A DNA stretch of 64,000 nucleotides from Prorocentrum cordatum (GCA_963575745.1 CAUYUJ010007202.1:206501-270500); one strand, 5' to 3'; shown: positions 42,901 through 51,944, counted from the stretch's first letter. The notes: generated from the letters alone by a model not told the origin. A program made the numbers and translations.

Positions 42901-43714
42901 CGACATTTCATGTGAAAATAGGGCCGCGCTGTTTCGTGCTGCCTTGAGAAGTTCGGTTTTCCCAAGCATCGCTGCCAGATTTCACACTATTTCTGAATAT
43001 GATTTGGACGTCTTGGCTGTGCCCCGATTGAAGAACTGGTTGAACGGATCGGTTACCATGACGTGGATTGTGAATTTCACCCAGTTGTCTGCGATCGCCC
43101 CCCGCCTGGCGGACCCAGATTGTGATGATGTGCAGAAAAAGATGACGTCCTTGTTGAAATCACGCTGTCCTGTCCAGCCTGTCTCCCCTCTGTTGCACCG
43201 CCGTATCCAGTATTTCTGGCCAGAGGCTCCGCACAAGGTCGCTGATCGGATGTTCGTGCTGATCAATATGCTAACGAAGAAGGTGGGCCCGTTCGCTTCC
43301 ACCTCCCTGATCAAGAGTGTGTGCAACGCGTGGCCGACCACGAGACGATTTCGAAATGGAACAATGTGCTGCAGGTTCGGATGTAATGCGATGTTCGGGG
43401 ATTCGGTCGACCACTACCTCCACTGCCCTGCTGCTCTTGAAGTGCTGAAGGACGCCCTTCCCTCTCTCCCCTCCTCGTACAGAGCTTGGTCTAGGGTGCA
43501 ACATTTTTTTATCCACGAGACCCCCCCCATAAATAGTAATGAGCTTTTATCGGCCCTCCTGGTCCATGACGTTTTACTTTCCGCGTACAATACCCTGAGG
43601 TCCCAGGACCGTTTCGGGCCCGACTGTCTCCTGTCGCTCTTTAGGGCCAGAGTGCGTGTCATCGCCCGCAGACATGCGGGAGCGCGTGCTGCTCTCACGT
43701 CCAGAGGATGGTGA
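39938..43714 (+). CDS. Element C ORF2: AP endonuclease - reverse transcriptase - CCHC, 1258 aa, intact
   Basis: The ATG lies 9 nt after the ORF1 stop, so termination-reinitiation is likely. A basic stretch and a TCC-encoded poly-Ser (residues about 45-57) lead into the endonuclease at about 87-335 (VVSWNTQA, QETHGT, LAGDWNFPE, SDHIPIF), which nicks target DNA. RT follows from about 580: DSAAGPDGVPYSGW, QRGFIKKRNMLDNV, motif A MLLDIASAFPSV, motif B GMKQGCPLSALIF, motif C LACADDIGIA (CADD at 815-818) and the thumb region KYLGVYLGPEG. The aromatic residue usual before xDD is Cys. A C-terminal zinc motif (CCRFGC, then DHYLHC, about 1143-1163) fits LINE nucleic-acid binding. There is no RNase H domain. 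There is no frameshift or stop, so the copy may be active or recent. Confidence 0.93.
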   Translation: MSDALGNFGNTTSIYATGRRAAGAAGGCRAVKRRRCVPPLPPSSPSSSSSSSSSSSEGPERLEAVYPIFGAPIIRSDRSPFRVLNSFGVVSWNTQALLGSIWANHRRQSQKYSKFRSLIERFDIVTTQETHGTSQDLNALRRDFPSHIHLGSFCSSHSAGGVITSISKAFLKKFRAARISEVARGRVLVVKLFGEFGNLNIANVHIDPGISVRAAHSVLGRLRRSVPDAGAGLSCLAGDWNFPEADEFRQATDGSVALPREDDLLRSRFAGLFGDFVEVPQLEATHRSVAGDIVLSVCRLDRVYWSAPTAEILDWKPRSNVIGMAHNRTECSDHIPIFVQTSPGAPSSPSLPRWITEHPDFGETVESILRECGVSSDPFEALLECKAAMFAAKDVLTRQMFRAGPRTGREKIAVCLRMLRAARTGHLVMIMRCQHALPELSRFYCFENLGYTDYLGFHEYIRELNSTMINDMIHTECTDCLGRIDEARRARLQAICRSWSVKRRKLAIFSVSDPVDEAPASIEQSARNLANFWGDVHRCPDVLPEPDPDVLAALRSEIQSVSPGIQWELMEHEFRSIVVHRKDSAAGPDGVPYSGWKNGGETVLSALYAAYRALLRGACPPSGFNFGQLVFPPKVEVSDSGPRTVLEARQTRTLTLSNTDNKLVSAALADPFQIQARFSVAECQRGFIKKRNMLDNVVELESWVLEWACHRGLEFPGIMLLDIASAFPSVLHSWIFGVLEAMGVPRHIVRAVRSLYDDIYVDILFAGSRFSGFTVTRGMKQGCPLSALIFVIIFDPVVRGLQRRLCPHPGLPLACADDIGIATGDLRLTVPMVLSWMSDTGIVTGLRLHTGKCWVVIALDMDIEVAKQRLRDLDIPVDEVQIGPHAKYLGVYLGPEGSAASWRGPCRKLLERVAHIRELKISLAQNIRAYNMLAFPVLSHISQFYMADSRVYDTEHVALQRLTAAPRHSIATALLKNLGSLGFDAAPRDISCENRAALFRAALRSSVFPSIAARFHTISEYDLDVLAVPRLKNWLNGSVTMTWIVNFTQLSAIAPRLADPDCDDVQKKMTSLLKSRCPVQPVSPLLHRRIQYFWPEAPHKVADRMFVLINMLTKKVGPFASTSLIKSVCNAWPTTRRFRNGTMCCRFGCNAMFGDSVDHYLHCPAALEVLKDALPSLPSSYRAWSRVQHFFIHETPPINSNELLSALLVHDVLLSAYNTLRSQDRFGPDCLLSLFRARVRVIARRHAGARAALTSRGW
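40068..40104. repeat. (TCC)n inside ORF2
   Basis: About 12 TCC triplets encode Ser in frame between the ORF2 start and the endonuclease. The array preserves the frame. Confidence 0.85.
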
Positions 43715-43836
43715 TCGAGGCCCGACCCTCCGCTGCCGCCGCCTGCTGCCGGCCACGTCGGTCTAGGACTGCGGTTTGCCCTCGTCTCGTCTCTTTCTTG
43801 TCCGCCTGCCCTCTTCTCGTCGGTCAGCCTGTGCGC
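43715..43836 (+). other. Element C 3' UTR
   Basis: 122 nt, pyrimidine-rich towards the end (CTCGTCTCGTCTCTTTCTTG), with no poly(A) signal or tail. It runs straight into TCC repeats. Confidence 0.6.
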
Positions 43837-43931
43837 TCCTCCTCCTCCTCCTCCTCCTCCTCCTCAATCCTCCTCCCCCTCAATCCTCCTCCTCCTCCTG
43901 CCCCTCAATCCTCCTACTCCTCCTCCTCCGC
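43837..43931. repeat. (TCC)n array at the 3' end of element C
   Basis: TCC triplets carry three CTCAATCC or CTACTCC interruptions. It may be a 3' tail of the LINE or the target site. Confidence 0.85.
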
Positions 43932-44106
43932 GGTGCCCTTCGCACAAGAGGGGGGGGGCGCGGAGGCGAGGCTGCGGAGGGCAGGCCCGCGGAGAAGGCG
44001 CTCAGGCCCACGGCCCCGCGGCGGGCGCCGGGGCCGCCCTCCTCGGCGCCGGCCGGGGCCCCCGCGCTCCGCGCAGCCCGCCTCCGTGCTCCGGTTCCTT
44101 CTGAGC
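43932..44106. other. GC-rich spacer
   Basis: GC-rich sequence without motif between the TCC array and a family E element. Confidence 0.5.
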
Positions 44107-44307
44107 CAGATGGTCTGGTACTGGAGATTTTCGGTAGCGATTTCGACGCACCCCGAATTTCGGTAGCGACCGGATCTTCGTTTGAGGGCGTGGAAATAGC
44201 GGGTTTCAGAACGCTCTGATACCGGTATTGGGCGCTACATTTCGGTATTTCGGTAGCGACCGATCTCTGCGGAGCGCTACCGGAAATTTTCGGTAGCGGA
44301 CCATCAG
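44107..44307. mobile_element. Foldback family E, copy 2
   Basis: CAGATGGTCTGG to GGACCATCAGG. About 12 differences from the copy at 33093 are seen by eye, and the terminal GCTACCG/CGGTAGC hairpin is conserved. Confidence 0.8.
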
Positions 44308-44484
44308 GGGAGCCTATGTTTCTTCGGGGCCCCCAGACCTTTGTTTCTCCCGTTGCTGGCGTTTGGCCTACAGCAGCTCCTATACGACATGGCCGCCCAG
44401 CCAGCCAACATCATGGGAGGCAGCTTCGTGAGGCGTGTTTTTCTTCCTGCGCCTCTTGGCGAAGCGTCTTGGCGTGCCTACGGT

Positions 44485-44645
44485 CCTACCAAACAATGTT
44501 CCGAGAACCTTTTGTGGCTCCCGCGACACGTTCTTAGAACACGTCTGGCTGGGACTGCTTCGTTTTCTCACATCGGGCGTGTGTTATAAGAACATTGTTT
44601 TTGTTATTGGAGCTTTTCTGGGTTCTGAGAACATCTCGTGGTAGG
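44485..44645. mobile_element. Foldback family F, copy 1
   Basis: The left end CCTACCAAACAATGTTCCGA and right end GAACATCTCGTGGTAGG are inverted repeats. A related copy is at 47740-47907. Both are followed by GGGAATGCCGGGACGG or TAGGAATGCCGGGACGG, so the flank is shared too. Confidence 0.7.
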
Positions 44646-46152
44646 ACTATGGGAATGCCGGGACGGTTCGTCCCTGCTGCACCGTGCTCCGGTTCTTTCT
44701 GATCCTCTGTTTCTTCGGGGCCCCCAGACGGGGTGGTGACCGTCGCTCGGACGATGGGCAGCCTCCTCGATGGAGGAGGTTGCCCGCTGGTCGTGCGGCT
44801 CTCCTCCCACGTTCGTCGATTTGAGCCCGCATCTCCCTGCGCTGCTGGCTCGCTTCCTTGGTGCACCAAGGATTTGGAAGCGCTGACGCGGATACCAAAA
44901 CAAAAAAAACAGTGTGGTGTCGGTGGGGATTCGGGGTCACCGCACGGTTTTGGGACTCGGGTCGTTCTCCGAGGAGGTCTCGGGCGACTTGGGCATCCGA
45001 CGTCCCAGAACCGTGCGTTGACGGACCGTGCGGTGAGGTCTTGGGGGATTTCGAGGTCATCGTACGGCCTGTCACCGCACTTTTTCGGGACTCCAAAGTT
45101 TCTCCTCCCTCCTGCTGTTCCTCCCGCGCCTTCTTCTCATCCTGCCCCCTGCCTCCAGAAGTCAATTTCCGCGCTGAAGGCTCTAACAGTTGTGATTATC
45201 GTCCCGCTGCTCTTGCTCATCATGTTTGCACAAATTCGTCCTCATTGCGGTCAAGTCTGCCTGCCGCCTAGTGCAGCAGCCTTTCCCGAAGGACTTTTTC
45301 GACTAAGGGTATTATTTTAAGGACTTCGCACCTCGGGGTGTGAGAGAGAGGTATCAATCACTGACATACAACAATGCTTGTGAACGTGACGACGGGGACA
45401 TAAATCAGCCAACGTGGTCGCTCAAACTTAATAAACTGTGAAGTTGCATGTGCAACATGTAGGCCATGTGCGATGCTCTCTTGACCCCTCAGCCCCCGTT
45501 TTTCCTCCTCACCACCCCTCCTCCTGTCCTCCTTCCCCTCTCCTAGCTCGTCCTTCATTCCTTTTCCTCCTCCTCCTCCGTATCGTTCTGACTATTCTTA
45601 CCCTGTGCCACCACTCCTCACCTCCTTTTTTTCAAGGGCGTAAGAAACACCCCTGCCCCTGGATTGCGAGGCGCTGTGCGCTGAACCTTCTGTTTGCTGA
45701 CAGGGTAAACCCCTGCGTGTCGCGCGTGCCGCGCGGCGTCCTGGCGACTCTCTGGCCTTCGTGGAGGTCCCAGGAGGTTCACAGACCACGCACTTGTAAC
45801 CCAGGGTAGGGGCGTTTTTGTTTCATCCCTCAACTGTCTCCAATCAGGCTTACCCTATGGGAGTCCCAGCACATTCTCTGCAGTTCGTCTTTGGGACCCC
45901 CCCCTTTTCCCAAAGGCACGCTCCTCCCCCTCCCCTTTTTCCAATGGCACCCCCTCTGATTTGCTCTCGCTTGCTTGCTGGCTGATATCTTATCATCCGC
46001 GCCATCTTGGCCAGTCCCCCCCCTGGTGCACGGCCGAGGTCTGCTCGCAGGGCACCGTGAAGGCGGCCGGGTCCACAGACGTCCGCGAGCAGCAGATCCT
46101 GTTCCGGCGCGGCATGCGGGGCCCTCGGCTGGTGGACAGTCCCGGCCGCTCC
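44646..46152. other. No gene; hairpins and C-rich DNA
   Basis: Hairpin GCAGCCTCCTCGATGGAGGA with GGTTGC lies at about 44758. Related GTCACCGCACGG and CCGTGCGGTGAGG blocks at 44937-45035 suggest another decayed foldback. C-runs flank 45900-45930. No coding motif is found. Confidence 0.4.
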
Positions 46153-46317
46153 AGTCGGGCCTGTCCCTGCCCCTCTACAGGGGGAGGATTCAAAGATAGT
46201 CAAAAAATAGTCCGGGGGCTATGCTTTGAGCAAGTTTTGGTTATTTAGGGGGTATTTTCTGGACTTTTTCGAATTTTTTCGCCACAGATCCGCCCGTATG
46301 GGGACATGCCCGACCTA
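46153..46317. mobile_element. Foldback family B, copy
   Basis: AGTCGGGCCTGTCCCTGCCC then CTCTACAGGGGGAGGATTCA at the left. CGCCCGTATGGGGACATGCC then CGACCT at the right. The core has AAAAAATAGTCCGGGGGCTA. Confidence 0.75.
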
Positions 46318-46601
46318 ATCCCAGCCTCTCCTTTCTCCTCCTCCTCCTTTCCCCCATGCGCCCTCCCTCCCTGCCCTCCTCTCTCCCCCTTTCCCGCCCT
46401 CCCTCCCTGCACCATCAGTCCTCCCCCAGACATCCCAGCTGCTCCGATTTTTGTTTCGATCCGTGGGCCCCCGAGGTCTGGACCACTTCCCTAGGGCCAG
46501 TCTTTGCCGAAGCCGGGCGAGATGGCCCCCCAGAGGCCGAGAACGGCAAAAAAACGCCTGCTCCAATTTTGTTGGGAGCGTCGGACCTCAGGCCCCCGCC
46601 C

Positions 46602-46701
46602 NNNNNNNNNNNNNNNNNNNNNNNNNNNNNNNNNNNNNNNNNNNNNNNNNNNNNNNNNNNNNNNNNNNNNNNNNNNNNNNNNNNNNNNNNNNNNNNNNNN
46701 N
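46602..46701. other. Assembly gap (100 N)
   Basis: Exactly 100 N, the usual placeholder for unknown length. It sits beside a TCC array, the likely cause of the break. Confidence 0.99.
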
Positions 46702-46815
46702 CCTCCTCCTCCTCCTTCTCCTCCTCTTCTGCGCTCTGGAACGCTCCCTCCTCCTCGTCCTCCTCGTCCTCCTCTGTCCTCCTCCTCGGTCCTCCTCGAT
46801 CCTCCTCGATCCTCC
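46702..46815. repeat. (TCC)n and (TCCTCG)n array
   Basis: TCC triplets followed by CCTCCTCGAT units directly right of the gap. Confidence 0.85.
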
Positions 46816-46945
46816 TCCACAGCAGAGGCCCCGCCGCCCGCGGCGCTGCACCGCCGCATCCCCCAGCGTGGCGCGCCTGCCGCCCCGCGGGCGGGGCGTT
46901 CCCCCGCCGCTGCCGGCGCTGGCGAAGCGTCTTGGCCTGCCTCCA

Positions 46946-47110
46946 CCTCCTCCTCCTCCTCCTCCTCCTCCTCCTCCTCCTCCTTCCTTCGTCCCCCTCC
47001 CCCCCTCCTTCCCCCCCCCCCCTCCTTTCCTTCTCTCCTCCTGCCTACCTCCCTCTGCTCCTCCACCTCCTCCTCCTCCTCCTCCTCCTCCTCCTCCTCC
47101 TCCTCCTCGT
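46946..47110. repeat. (TCC)n array
   Basis: Two blocks of TCC triplets separated by C/T-rich DNA. Confidence 0.9.
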
Positions 47111-47117
47111 CACTGGT

Positions 47118-47609
47118 CAGAGCCCAAAATCATCAGGGGTAAGTCGGGTCAGGGCTAACTCGGCTTCGTTTTCCGGGAATCCGGACCCCGGATGCCCCGG
47201 GCCCGAGTCACCCAGGACAGTTCGGGCGTCCAGAGCCCCAAATTATCAGGAGTAGTTTGGGTCAGGGATCATTCGGTTTCGTTTTTCGGGTTTGTTGCTC
47301 GGGAATCCGAACCCCAGTTGTCCCCGGCCCGAGTTACCCCGGATAGTTCGGAGTTCCAGAGCCCCAAATCATCAGGGGTAGCTCGGGTCAGGGCTAACTC
47401 GGGTTCGATTTTCGGGAATTCGAGCCCCAGTTGCCCCGGGCCCGAGTCACCCCGGATAGTTCGGGCGTTCAGAGCCCCAAATCATCAGGGGTAACTCGGG
47501 TCAGGGCTAACTCGGGTTCGGGGTTCGTTTTTCGGGAATCAGTTACCCCGGGCCCGAGTTACAGTTCGGGCGTCCAGAGCCCAAAATCATCAGGGGTAAC
47601 TCGGGTCCC
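47118..47609. repeat. Tandem repeat, 105-126 bp, about 4.4 units
   Basis: CAGAGCCCCAAATCATCAGG starts units at 47118, 47231, 47357, 47470 and 47575. Each contains GGGTAACTCGGGTCAGGGCT and CCCGGGCCCGAGT. A single related unit lies at 59934-60030. Confidence 0.9.
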
Positions 47610-47610
47610 C

Positions 47611-47735
47611 ACCCCCCCGCGGCGCCTCTGGCGCCGCCACTGGCGCGCTCCGCGCGCCAGGGAGGGGGGTGCAGCGCGGATCCAATAAATCCGCGCGGAG
47701 CGCCAAAAGTCTATGTTTATGGCGTTCTTTGTTCT
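47611..47735. mobile_element. Foldback family C fragment
   Basis: GGCGCGCTCCGCGCGCCAGG and AATCCGCGCGGAGCGCCAAA are followed by TCTATGTTTATGGCGTTCTT, as in the copy at 60219-60382. Confidence 0.6.
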
Positions 47736-47739
47736 TCTA

Positions 47740-47907
47740 TATAGGCCCACCAGAAAATGTTCCAAGAACCGTCTGTGGTCTGCACGGGAAGATATTTCTG
47801 GCCGAGGCTGTATTGTTTTCACGCATCGGGCTTTCATGCACACATCATGCTCTGTTTGTTCGGAGAACCTCCCTGGGTTCGAAGAACACGTCGTGGTTGG
47901 CTTATAG
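47740..47907. mobile_element. Foldback family F, copy 2
   Basis: The left end TATAGGCCCACCAGAAAATG, continuing TTCCAAGAACC, mirrors the right end GGGTTCGAAGAACACGTCGT, continuing GGTTGGCTTATA. Confidence 0.7.
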
Positions 47908-47925
47908 GAATGCCGGGACGGCCGG

Positions 47926-48253
47926 TCCCTTCTCAAAGGGCGGGAGGTGAGAAGGCGTTTGGCCTTCTCAGAAAGCGGCGGGAGTTCTTTGAAGCCCTCG
48001 CGCCTTCGGAGAGGTCTTCTGTGCCTTTGGGGAAGGCTCCGAAGCTTTCTCAGCAGGCTGGGGGACGCCGGAGAGCCTTCTGAGGAGGCCTTCTCTCGGC
48101 CACACGTGAGCGTGACCCTTCGCCGGAATGGCTCCTGGTGCGAGCCTGCGCGCTTGGATGCAGCCTGCCCGCGACCCCCTGAAGCCGCGCACCAAAGGTC
48201 ACTCCTTGCGTGTCGCCGAGCATGCTTCTCACTTCCCCCCTTGCTCGCCGCCG
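47926..48253. mobile_element. Foldback family H, copy 2, split by family G
   Basis: The left part has GGTGAGAAGGCG and several GGCCTTCTC/GAGAAGGCC hairpins. The right end CTTCTCACTTCCCCCCTTGC, then TCGCCGCCG, matches 13012-13043. The G element at 48098-48220 interrupts it. Confidence 0.55.
48098..48220. mobile_element. Foldback family G, copy 2
   Basis: The left end is ACACGTGAGCGTGACCCTTC with GCCGGAATGGCTCCTGGTGC. The right end is GCACCAAAGGTCACTCCTTG with CGTGT. Flanked by the two parts of the family H copy. Confidence 0.7.
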
Positions 48254-48352
48254 AACGAAGCAACTGCATACGGTGGGGGCGTTGGTTCAAGGAATGCGCC
48301 CAGAAGGTTGCAGACCCTGGAGGATGCCTTATCTGATGAGGGCGGCGCATGA
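48240..48352 (+). pseudogene. Dispersed coding relic, C-terminal tail copy 3
   Basis: One frame reads RWFKECAQKVADPGGCLI then TGA. Compare 8770-8926 and 33382-33490. Replacements between copies are mostly conservative in this frame. Confidence 0.4.
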
Positions 48353-48654
48353 GTCTCGCGGGGCTACTTCTGCCCAGCCTGCGCGCAGCGCCTGCGCTCC
48401 CCTCGCCTCTACCTCGAACGCGAGGCTCGAAGAAGACACAGCGGCAGGCGTGCTCGCGGAGCTCCCAGCGGCGTTTTGAGATCGGCGATGCCCCCCCCCC
48501 CCCCCCCCCCTGGTGACGTCTCCAGCACCGCCTCCAGGTGCGCTCCGCGCGCCAGGGAGCGGGGTCCAGCGCGGTCCAAGAAAACCCGCGCCCCCTCTCG
48601 ACTTCGGCCCCGGCCTGCCCCTCTCCAAAGGTTCGTGGCGTTCCGGAGCGCAGG
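48353..48654. other. GC-rich DNA with C-run and a family C fragment
   Basis: A run of about 22 C lies near 48490-48511. CGCTCCGCGCGCCAGGGAGC and GTCCAAGAAAACCCGCGCCC at 48540-48592 belong to foldback family C. Confidence 0.5.
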
Positions 48655-48860
48655 GGAGGAGGAGGCTGAAGAGGAGGGGGAGGAGGAGGAGGAGGAGGAG
48701 GAGGAGGAGGAGGAGGAGGAGGAGGAGGAGGAGGAGGAGGAGGAGGAGGGGAAGGAGGAGGAGGGAGGAGGCGGATGAGGAGGAGGAGGAGGAGGACGAG
48801 AGGAGGAGGAGGAGGAGGAGGAGGAGGACGAGGAGGAGGAGGAGGAGGACGAGGAGGAGG
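48655..48860. repeat. (GGA)n array
   Basis: GGA triplets with GAC and GGGA interruptions, about 200 bp. Confidence 0.9.
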
Positions 48861-49082
48861 TGTGTCTGTGCTGTTTGCTGTCCCTCGCGGCGCTGCACTC
48901 CTCCTGCTCACGGCTCCCCTGGCGGCGCTTCAGGTCTGGGCTCGGCGTGGTGGAGCCGCACCTCTTCATTGAGTTGTACTGCGGCGAGGCCGACGATGCC
49001 CTGTGCGCCAGTGGCAGCACTCAGTGCCTAGGCCTCCTCGGGACGGGGGTCAGGATCTGGTGGCGGCGGCGGCGGCGCGTGC

Positions 49083-49190
49083 AGGAGGAGGAGGAGGAGG
49101 AGGAGGAGGAGGAGGAGGAGGAGGAGGAGGAGGAGGAGGAGGAGGACGAGCGTGGGAGGGGAGGGAGGAGGAGGAGGAGGAGGAGGAGGA
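49083..49190. repeat. (GGA)n array
   Basis: GGA triplets, about 110 bp. Confidence 0.9.
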
Positions 49191-50211
49191 CAAAGACAGG
49201 AAGAGGAGAAGTGCCGTGAGGGTGGAGACGGGATCTCACGGAGGAGGCGAGAGGGAACAGCGAGAGAGGCTCGTCGCTGGTCACGTGCCGACGATCGCGC
49301 CTGCAGTGTAGGGGGTCGTGCTCGGTGTGCGGTGGCAATGCTGCGCTGTGGAGAGACCGCAGGCCCCAAAACTGGCCAGGAAAGAGAGAGAGAGAGAGAG
49401 ATCCTGTAGGTCATGGGATGGGAGAGGGGTTGGGAAGGATGTCGTTGTCACGGTCGTCGTCGTCATCCTCCTCCTCCTCCTACACCTCAAGCTAGCGGTT
49501 TTCTACTCATAGTTTGGTGAAGTCCCTTTCCCGGTTGGGAAGCTGGCGGCTTTCATCCATTCGTCCGACACCTCCTGCCTGCCCGGCGTCACTGACCTCG
49601 GACTGGGGTGCGGGAGCTTCGATGATTCGATTTGCTACCCAGCCGCAATAAACAGGCCACAGTATGGACTCAAACAACGGGGTGAGCAGGTAGGGCAAAG
49701 GAGAAGGAAGAAGGTGCCAGTATTAGCCTGGCGAAGGATCAAACCCAAAACAGCTGCGTGTAGCGCATGGGGTTGCTTTCTCCTCATACACAGCGCGCTG
49801 CGGGTGGAAATTGGAGCCTCCCATGGGGCATGATTCGCGTTAGTGTTGTGCCGATATTGGGCGGGGGGCGCCATGCGAGTTCCCACACTTCTGCCGCTCG
49901 TGCGGGGCGTGCCGAAGTGGGTTGGGGACGTCGTGAGAGCTCCCCTTTTTGCTGGGCCCGTGCGCACGACGTGCGCGAGCGTCGTGCTGAATGGAGGTCG
50001 GGGTGGGCAGAGGCCTGCAGCGCAGCAGCAGCGGCAGCGGCCCGCAGCCTGCAGCAGGAGGGCGCGGCACCGGTGGCAGGATAGGGGAGGAGGCGGCGGG
50101 AGGAAAGAGGAGGAGGCGCGGCGCAGCGCAGGAAGAACACGGGCGCCCGGTTCCGTGGGAGCGCCGGAAAATCTCGGCGGCAGGGCGGGCGGGAGAAGGG
50201 GGATGGGGATT
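49191..50211. other. No gene; short (GA)n at 49384-49401
   Basis: Mixed sequence with a GA run. Frames on both strands overlap and show no motif. Confidence 0.45.
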
Positions 50212-50428
50212 GTATTTGCACGCCCGAAATGGGTACGGAAAGAATGGGTATCATGCCCAACAGCAGTTCCTGTTCATTTTGAACAGGGCTCGCTGTCCGC
50301 GCCGCCGCGGCCAGTGTCCATTCGAGACAGGAGGCCGCCTGCCCAACAGCGGCCGCTGCTGGTTTGGGACAACATTTGCTGTTGGGCATTGTACCCATTT
50401 TTTCGGTACCCATTTCGGGCGTCCAAAT
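50212..50428. mobile_element. Long-armed foldback element (ATTTGCACGCCCGAAATGGG)
   Basis: Arms of about 50 bp: CGCCCGAAATGGGTACGGAA then AGAATGGGTATCATGCCCAA at the left. The inverse TTGGGCATTGTACCCATTTT then TTCGGTACCCATTTCGGGCG lies at the right. The centre has CCTGTTCATTTTGAACAGG. Only one copy is seen in the window. Confidence 0.85.
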
Positions 50429-50879
50429 TGTAGTGTGATGCTGGTTTCGGACGGGGGCACTTGGGTTCTCCCGCCCTTGGAAGCTGGCGCTGGCGAAGGT
50501 TGGGAAGCCCCATGTGGAGTGGTACAGCGTGCCTTCCGGGGAAGGCGCGAGAAGGAAGTGGGGAAGAAGAGGCAGATGGGCGGCATGGGAAGTGGAACAG
50601 GAGGGGGGACGACAGAGCGACAGGAGCGGGTGTAGGATCACACCTCCAGCCTTCCCCTTCCGCCCCCCCCCCTTCGAGGAAGAGGCCCAGGCATGCGATG
50701 CGTTTTCTTGTCACTTTCCCCAGCGCTGGCTCTTCATCCCGAGTCGTTTTCGGACGGCCCCGGGGCCCTGCGAGGGCCTCCGGATGCCGAAGACTGCCAA
50801 ATGAGCTTCCCGCCGTGCTCTCTGCCCACCGCGCGAGCGCATGTCTGTGGTGGGGGGAGGATGCGGACGGAGAGGCTCG
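50429..50879. other. No gene recognised
   Basis: GC-rich sequence with no motif. A C-run lies at about 50665. Confidence 0.4.
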
Positions 50880-51002
50880 GCATCGCTTGGACGTGTGCCT
50901 CTCTTCTTGGCAAGGGCCATCGAGGAGCATGTGAGGTCATCCTGCGAAAGATACGCGCACGAAGCCGAACAGTGCACAGGGAATGGACGTCCGAGCGATG
51001 GC
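50880..51002. mobile_element. Foldback family D, copy 3
   Basis: GCATCGCTTGGACGTGTGCC at the left and GGACGTCCGAGCGATGGCG at the right. Confidence 0.75.
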
Positions 51003-51179
51003 GTCCCTGAGATCCGACGTCTCAAAAAATCGCGACTTGATCCCCAGACCCAATCTTCCTGCACCATCTTTCGAGCCGGATCCACCTGTGCGGGTCCTGG
51101 GGGCCGAAAGTGGGCGAAAACGTCCAGGTCGAAAGAAAAAGTCGCCAGGATCTCAGGGGAGGAGGAGTCTAGGCCTCCT

Positions 51180-51390
51180 AGATGGGGTCGGAGCAGATGG
51201 GGTCGGAGGATCGCGCTGCATCGCCGATGCATCGACGATGCGGTTCGATACGGAGCCTGATTTTCTCCACGCCGACGTCGCCGATGCGTCTCCGACGTCG
51301 CCGATGCATCGCCGATGCATCGCCGATGCATCGGCGATGCATCGGCGATGCGGTGCGATCTTTCGACCCCATCCACTCGGACCCCATCTG
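51180..51390. mobile_element. Foldback element rich in GATGCATCG
   Basis: The ends CAGATGGGGTCGGAGGATCG (51200) and CCCATCCACTCGGACCCCATCTG are inverted. Inside, the palindromic unit GCCGATGCATCGGC recurs about six times. It abuts the family A element at 51391 with no spacer. Confidence 0.75.
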
Positions 51391-51538
51391 CCCTGACCTT
51401 CCAGAGAGTTATTTTTTAGCACTGGAGACCTAAAAACCTAAAAAGCTGAGCGAAACCGCCTAAAACCAAGACGTAGAATGGCTCTGGGATAGGTCTTTAA
51501 GTCGGGTGCTATTTTTTGGCCCTCCTGGAAGGTCAGGG
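51391..51538. mobile_element. MITE-like family A, copy 5 (identical to copy 1)
   Basis: 148 bp with no difference from 10519-10666 seen by eye. The flanks differ (CCCCATCTG before, CGGGAGGCC after), so it is not a segmental duplication. Confidence 0.88.
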
Positions 51539-51944
51539 CGGGAGGCCTCTGAGGAGGAACGAAAGAGCGGCGCCGAAGCCAACCAGTACGTCCGGGTGAA
51601 GCCCATCGGCAACTGCGAGGAGCCGGCCCGTGGTTACGCCTTGCGCGGCGGCCGCCGCCGCGGCATGGGGGGCCCACCGCTGGGGCTCTGAGGGGGGGCG
51701 CTGCCGCTGCCTGGCCTTGGGCGGCGTCTCCCGCGCCCCCGGAGCCGGCCATTCATCTCCTCCCTGCATCTGCTCTTTTCCCCTCCTCATTTACCCTCTT
51801 CTTCCTCCTCATCTTCCTCCTCCTCCTCCTCCTCATCATCATCAGCATCATCATCACCAGCATCATCCTTCTTCCGTACCTCCAGATCATTCTCACCCAT
51901 CCCCGGCGGTGAGGCTGCGGCCCAGCTCGAAGGGGAGAAAAAAG
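51539..51944. other. Spacer with (TCC/TCA)n at 51795-51850
   Basis: GC-rich, then TCC and CATCAT triplets. No gene. Confidence 0.5.

Noticed and set aside
47118-47609. Tandem array considered as a CRISPR array
   Set aside because: Units of 105-126 bp are directly adjacent and similar throughout, with no unique spacers and no cas genes.
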